Below are positions 60,703 to 64,000 of a DNA stretch of 64,000 bases, piece by piece (position 1 is the first letter of the stretch; the number at the start of each line of letters is the position of its first letter). A program made the translations under genes and the position numbers. The stretch spans positions 37,054 to 101,053 of the forward strand of contig NZ_LJBR01000022.1 of the NCBI RefSeq assembly GCF_001282115.1, read 5' to 3'. The notes beneath the pieces were generated by a model. The model ran no database searches. It worked only from the letters and a program-made list of their open reading frames with translations, and was not told the origin of the DNA. The DNA comes from Streptomyces sp. NRRL B-24085. Its GTDB lineage: Bacteria > Actinomycetota > Actinomycetes > Streptomycetales > Streptomycetaceae.

Positions 60703-61965
60703 TCAGCCGGGCCCTGTCGGACAGGGGCCCGCCGCCGAGGGGTGGAGGCCCGCAGCCAGCGTGGTGGCCAGCACCTGCCAGACATGGGCGGCGAGGTCGA
60801 CGTGCCTGGACTGTGTGGCCTGTCGTGCGAGCTGCTGGAGTGCGGCGACGCCTTCCTCGACCCGGCCCGCGCGGATCGCCAGCCGGCCGTCGAGGACCGA
60901 CAGCCGTACCCGGTCCCGGTAGGGGAGACGCAGGTCCTCCTCGGACAGCACGGCCCGACTCAGCCGGGCGGCGTCCTCGAACCGGCCCTGTGCGAAGGCG
61001 AGATGAGCCTGGAGGGCGTGCAGTTCCTGGAGTTGTGCGGGTGTGCCGATCAGGTCGAGGACGGAGGCGGCCTCGGTCAGCCACTTCTCCGCGGCGGCCA
61101 CCCGGGGTGGTGACATCTGCAGGGCTGTGGCGGTGGCGGCGGTCCGCAGCCGGGCCCACACGGTCAGGTCGTCCTGGCCGCCCTTGAGCAGGTCGAGGGC
61201 GGTGTTCAGCCGGGCGACGGCGGCCGCGTCGTCGCCCTTGCGGCTGCTGACCACGGCGGCCGTCCACAGGGCCTCGGCCGCCTGCACGGCGGAGGCCCGG
61301 GGCAGCAGATCCCGGTCCAGCTCGTCGACGTGCTGCGAGGCCGCCTCCCACCGGCCGAGGTCCGTCTCGACGCTGATCAGCTCCAGCAGCGCGGCGAGCG
61401 TGTCGGGCACACACAGGTGCGCGGTGCGGGCGATGGAGAGCGCCTCCGCCGCCGCCGACTCCGCCGTACCCATGTCGCCGAGGGCACGTGCGCAGCGCGC
61501 GTGGCGGACGAGCGAGCGGGTGAGGAGGTCCGGGGCGTCCAACGATCGGCTCAGCGCCAGGAGTTGCAGCAGATGCGTGCGCTCCCGTGGGTGGTCGCCG
61601 TCGCGGTAGGCGGCCTGGCTGAGCAGCCACAGGGCATGCCAGCGGGCGGCGGGATCCTCGCAGGCGTCCTCCTCGACCGCGCGGCTGAGCGCCGCGGTGC
61701 TGTCCGTCCCGGGCGGCGCCGAGGCCGCGGCGGCCAGCGCTCCGCTCAGGGACGTGCCGTCCGGTGGGCCGGTCAGGGCCGAAGCGTCGACCCCGAGTCG
61801 GTGGGCGAGGTAGGCCACGGTGCGCTCGGTGGGGCGCCGGTCGCCGGACTCCAGGCGTGACAGGTGTCCCGTCGACATGTCGTCGCCGACGACGTCGGCC
61901 TGGCTCAGGCCGCGTGCGGTCCGGAGTCTTTTCAGCCGACGGCCGAACTGCGGCTGGTCGAGCAT
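60703..61965 (-). CDS. XRE-family regulator with TPR-like domain
   Basis: 420 residues from ATG 61965, with GAGGAGGGAG directly before it. The N-terminal helix-turn-helix (about 8-65) reads FGRRLKRLRTARGLSQADVV followed by STGHLSRLESGDRRPTERTV. The rest is a TPR-type helical array, the layout of quorum-peptide or signal-responsive regulators. No peptide ligand gene is obvious nearby. Divergent from the PAS-LuxR regulator across 697 bp that includes a 27 bp near-palindrome. Confidence 0.9.
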   Translation of the reverse strand: MLDQPQFGRRLKRLRTARGLSQADVVGDDMSTGHLSRLESGDRRPTERTVAYLAHRLGVDASALTGPPDGTSLSGALAAAASAPPGTDSTAALSRAVEEDACEDPAARWHALWLLSQAAYRDGDHPRERTHLLQLLALSRSLDAPDLLTRSLVRHARCARALGDMGTAESAAAEALSIARTAHLCVPDTLAALLELISVETDLGRWEAASQHVDELDRDLLPRASAVQAAEALWTAAVVSSRKGDDAAAVARLNTALDLLKGGQDDLTVWARLRTAATATALQMSPPRVAAAEKWLTEAASVLDLIGTPAQLQELHALQAHLAFAQGRFEDAARLSRAVLSEEDLRLPYRDRVRLSVLDGRLAIRAGRVEEGVAALQQLARQATQSRHVDLAAHVWQVLATTLAAGLHPSAAGPCPTGPG

Positions 61966-62662
61966 CTCCCTCCTCGGGTTCGGTGGCCCGGTCGGCACGG
62001 TATCCGTGGTTCCGCTTGCCCGGTCGGGCACGTGAGTTGTCAGCACTTTAGGGAGCGCCGCAAGAGGCGACAAGCTGTTTGCCGTGGTGGGTAAGCGCAT
62101 TCCGTGTGGGTGACGTCCGGGCCGACCGCGCTGTGGGAGACGGGGGTTCTTCGGGCCCGAATTCCGCCCGCCCGCATAAGAGTTGACGAGTTGCCCAGGT
62201 CACCTGGCAAACTCTTGTCTCAGGGGTTGTCTCCCTTTAATCTCGATGGCGGCTCCATCGAACGAACCAAGCGATCCCCTCTTTGCCGCCTGGAGGTTTT
62301 CGTGCACCCCATTGCCCGAACGGGCTCCTCGTCACGGCGGGACTTACGGCTCGCTCGCCCGGGCTTTCCGGCTGCCCGTGAACGGGACCGCGGCTCGGGC
62401 TCGAACAGCCGTCATGACAACGTTGCCCGGCAGCCCCGGATGACGGTCGCCTCGGCACCGCTCCCTCCGCTCACCTGACCCGACCCCTGTTCCGGAGCCC
62501 ACCCCGGCCCGGAACGACGCGGATCGCCGGCACCGGCCACCGACGAGGTGGCGCGTGCCGTCACCGGGCGCTCGTCGACACCCAGGCACAGCGCATCGGT
62601 CCGCTCCGCGTCCGCTCCACCCTTCCCAGCCCCCCACGTGCAGGAAGAAGGACGGTACGTCC
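61966..62662. other. 697 bp divergent regulatory region
   Basis: No strong gene. Two overlapping short open frames exist (62246-62443 and, behind a TGGAGG site, 62302-62478), neither with a recognisable product. The 27 bp near-palindrome and promoter at 62188-62243 would give the PAS-LuxR gene a leader of about 410 bases, long enough to hold a leader peptide or RNA structure. Confidence 0.45.
62188..62243 (+). promoter_or_regulatory. Promoter with 27-bp near-palindromic operator
   Basis: CCAGGT-C-ACCTGG (62195-62207) is perfect, and the symmetry extends over 62188-62214 with two mismatches per 13 bp arm. Immediately downstream TTGTCT (62215-62220) and TAATCT (62238-62243) are separated by 17 bp, a good promoter reading toward the PAS-LuxR gene. 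The operator abuts the -35 box, a position for activation. Confidence 0.65.
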
Positions 62663-63343
62663 GTGGCGACCACGAGTTTCCCCGACGCCTCGCCCAGGAA
62701 GAAGAAGACCGCAGCCACGGCTGCCCCGGTCCGCCGCGGCCTGACCGCCGCACCGGACCACGGCACCCCGGCGGCCGCCTGTACGGCCCACCTGTCCCCG
62801 CGGGACCTGGCGGTCACCGCCGCGGAACCCGAATTCGCCCGCCAATTCGGCCTGAGTGCCGACGACATCTGCGGACGAGGACTGCTCGAACTGCTCCGTT
62901 CCCCAACTCCGGGCCTTTTGCGGGAACAATTCACCGCACTTTCCTCTGGGCGCAGCCGGAGATTCAAGGAGAAGGTGACCGGCCGGGACGGCGATGGCCG
63001 GCATTTCATTGCCGATATCACCGCCATCGCCGTCAGGCAGCCCTCGGGTGAGTTGGTCGGTGTCGTCGTCCTCCTGCGCCGGTCGGCGGAGGCGGGCCCG
63101 GGCGGGCCGGTGCTCAGCGCCCTCGACGCGCAGGTCCTGGAGGGTGTGGCCAGTGGTGAGTCCACGGTGCAGATGGCCTCCCGTCTGTATCTGAGCCGCC
63201 AGGGCATCGAGTACCGCGTCGGGCAGATGCTGCGGCGTTTCGACGCGCCCAATCGGCCCGCTCTCGTGGCGCGGGCCCACGCCCTGGGGATGTTCGCCGC
63301 GGGGCAGTGGCCCCCGCGTGTCCTCCCCGAACGCGTGCGGTAG
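62663..63343 (+). CDS. PAS-LuxR transcriptional regulator
   Basis: 226 residues from GTG 62663, with AAGGAC ten bases upstream. After a Lys/Ala-rich start, a PAS-like domain (about 45-140) contains PEFARQFGLSADDICGRGLL and DGRHFIADITAIAV. The C-terminal LuxR-like helix-turn-helix (about 160-215) reads VLEGVASGESTVQMASRLYL then SRQGIEYRVGQMLRRF. This two-domain layout matches the PimM group that controls polyene and other secondary metabolites, although this helix-turn-helix is divergent. A long leader and a strong operator precede it. Convergent with the ECF sigma gene. Confidence 0.88.
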   Translation: MATTSFPDASPRKKKTAATAAPVRRGLTAAPDHGTPAAACTAHLSPRDLAVTAAEPEFARQFGLSADDICGRGLLELLRSPTPGLLREQFTALSSGRSRRFKEKVTGRDGDGRHFIADITAIAVRQPSGELVGVVVLLRRSAEAGPGGPVLSALDAQVLEGVASGESTVQMASRLYLSRQGIEYRVGQMLRRFDAPNRPALVARAHALGMFAAGQWPPRVLPERVR

Positions 63344-63371
63344 TGCGGAACGGGGCCTGACGGGCCCCGCG

Positions 63372-63406
63372 CGGCGGCCGTGGCGGAAGCATCGCCACGG
63401 CCGCCG
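63372..63406. terminator. Hairpin terminator after the PAS-LuxR gene
   Basis: A perfect 14 bp stem (63372-63385 with 63393-63406) and GAAGCAT loop, the first of two back-to-back hairpins between convergent genes. Confidence 0.8.
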
Positions 63407-63413
63407 TCGTGTC

Positions 63414-63440
63414 GGCCCGGTCCCCGCGGGGGACCGGGCC
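63414..63440. terminator. Hairpin terminator for the ECF sigma gene
   Basis: A perfect 12 bp stem (63414-63425 with 63429-63440) and GCG loop, beginning 6 bp beyond the sigma-factor stop on the minus strand. Confidence 0.75.
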
Positions 63441-63445
63441 CGGCC

Positions 63446-63964
63446 TCACGCCGCCGAGGGCTGCCAGGCCTCCTGGAACCGGCGCCGGGCACGGAAGAGA
63501 CGGGAACGGACGGTGCCGACGGGCAGGGCGAGCACCTCGGCCATCTCCTCCTCGTTCAGCCCGTAGGCACGCAGGGTGAGGATCTGCCGGTGCGCCCGCG
63601 ACAGGCGCTCCAGCACGTCGCTGATGTACACCGCGTCCATGGGGTTGGTCTCCTGCTGCGCCTCCACCTCGGAGCAGCAGTTCTCCGCGCCGTACCGCTT
63701 GGCGGTGCGGACGGCCTCCCGGACGGTCACGGAGCGCACCCAGCCGTAGAACGCCGCCGGTTCGCGCAGGGATCCCAGGCCGCGGTAGACGGCGAGCAGC
63801 GCCTCCTGCGTGGCGTCGGCGCCGTCGTCGTGGGTGATGGACCGGCAGATGCGCGCGACATAGGGCGTGATGGCGGTCAGCAGGTGGTTCATCGCGTGCT
63901 CGTCGCCCGCCTGGGCTCGGGGGAGCAGCGTGAGGGGGGAGGGGAGTTCGCTGACGGTCGTCAT
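63446..63964 (-). CDS. ECF-family RNA polymerase sigma factor
   Basis: 172 residues from ATG 63964. Region 2 (about 20-90) has NHLLTAITPYVARICRSITH, DATQEALLAVYRGLGSLREP and FYGWVRSVTVREAV; region 4 (about 115-165) has LSRAHRQILTLRAYGLNEEE then VLALPVGTVRSRLFRARRRF. It is compact, without a tail domain, so an anti-sigma partner is expected; none is in view because the window ends 36 bp upstream. A CysCys pair in AENCCSEVEAQ lies between the regions. Confidence 0.93.
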   Translation of the reverse strand: MTTVSELPSPLTLLPRAQAGDEHAMNHLLTAITPYVARICRSITHDDGADATQEALLAVYRGLGSLREPAAFYGWVRSVTVREAVRTAKRYGAENCCSEVEAQQETNPMDAVYISDVLERLSRAHRQILTLRAYGLNEEEMAEVLALPVGTVRSRLFRARRRFQEAWQPSAA

Positions 63965-64000
63965 GACGGACAGAGGTTCCTTACACGGCCGGGCGGGTGG

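Overview
This is chromosomal DNA of a Streptomyces-type actinomycete. The base composition is very GC-rich, GTG and TTG starts are common, short ATGA-type overlaps link operon genes, and the gene families are typical of the group: an AfsR-like regulator, WYL, PucR, MmyB-type XRE and PAS-LuxR regulators, secreted Tat substrates, a fused SecDF and cysteine-free ribosomal protein paralogues. The density of regulators, transporters and secreted enzymes fits an accessory chromosome-arm region rather than the core. I found no rRNA, tRNA, insertion sequence, prophage or CRISPR array.

Layout. (1) 1-7.2 kb: a truncated secreted-protein gene; a MerR regulator divergent from a short-chain dehydrogenase, with a 19-bp-spacer MerR promoter between them; then a histidine kinase/OmpR-type regulator pair divergent from a three-gene ABC exporter (two FtsX-like permeases plus ATPase). 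(2) 7.3-15.6 kb: a sugar-utilisation locus. A LacI regulator reads right, and a five-gene unit reads left (lipoprotein binding protein, two permeases, GH2 glycosidase, secreted BNR/ricin-lectin glycosidase). Two copies of one operator lie in the divergent promoter region. (3) 15.6-18.0 kb: AraC and XRE/MmyB regulators and a flavin-reductase-like protein. (4) 18.1-25.1 kb: a PaoABCD-like molybdenum aldehyde oxidoreductase operon whose iron-sulfur subunit has a Tat signal, followed by a Tat-exported ferritin-like protein. (5) 25.3-31.4 kb: an ECF sigma factor with SnoaL tail overlapping an MFS exporter, then a 1095-residue AfsR/SARP-type regulator. (6) 31.7-39 kb: SGNH hydrolase, FAD monooxygenase, epoxide hydrolase, MFS transporter, and a MarR regulator with a quinone-oxidoreductase target under three copies of one palindrome. 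(7) 39-48.3 kb: small and hypothetical genes, peptidase E, a coiled-coil protein, the L33-L31-L36 paralogue operon, a WYL regulator/hydrolase pair, a TPR-LuxR regulator and a secreted cutinase/PET-hydrolase-like enzyme. (8) 48.3-51.7 kb: a membrane fatty-acid desaturase with its ferredoxin reductase, divergent from a PucR-type regulator. (9) 52-59.2 kb: a left-reading unit of two DksA/TraR zinc-finger proteins, a short actin-like ATPase and an Rv1733c-like membrane protein, facing a NarL-type two-component system, a small hypothetical protein and a fused SecDF. (10) 59.4-64 kb: a lipoprotein, a DUF3253 protein, an XRE-TPR regulator, a PAS-LuxR regulator and an ECF sigma factor.

Most modules pair a regulator with a divergent target, and in several the operator can be read directly as a palindrome (MerR, LacI, MarR, PucR and PAS-LuxR regions). 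The least explained parts are the DksA/actin-like/two-component/SecDF island, the palindromes with no obvious regulator, and the repeat-rich gap beside the AfsR-like gene. Functions are assigned from recognisable motifs; no searches were run.
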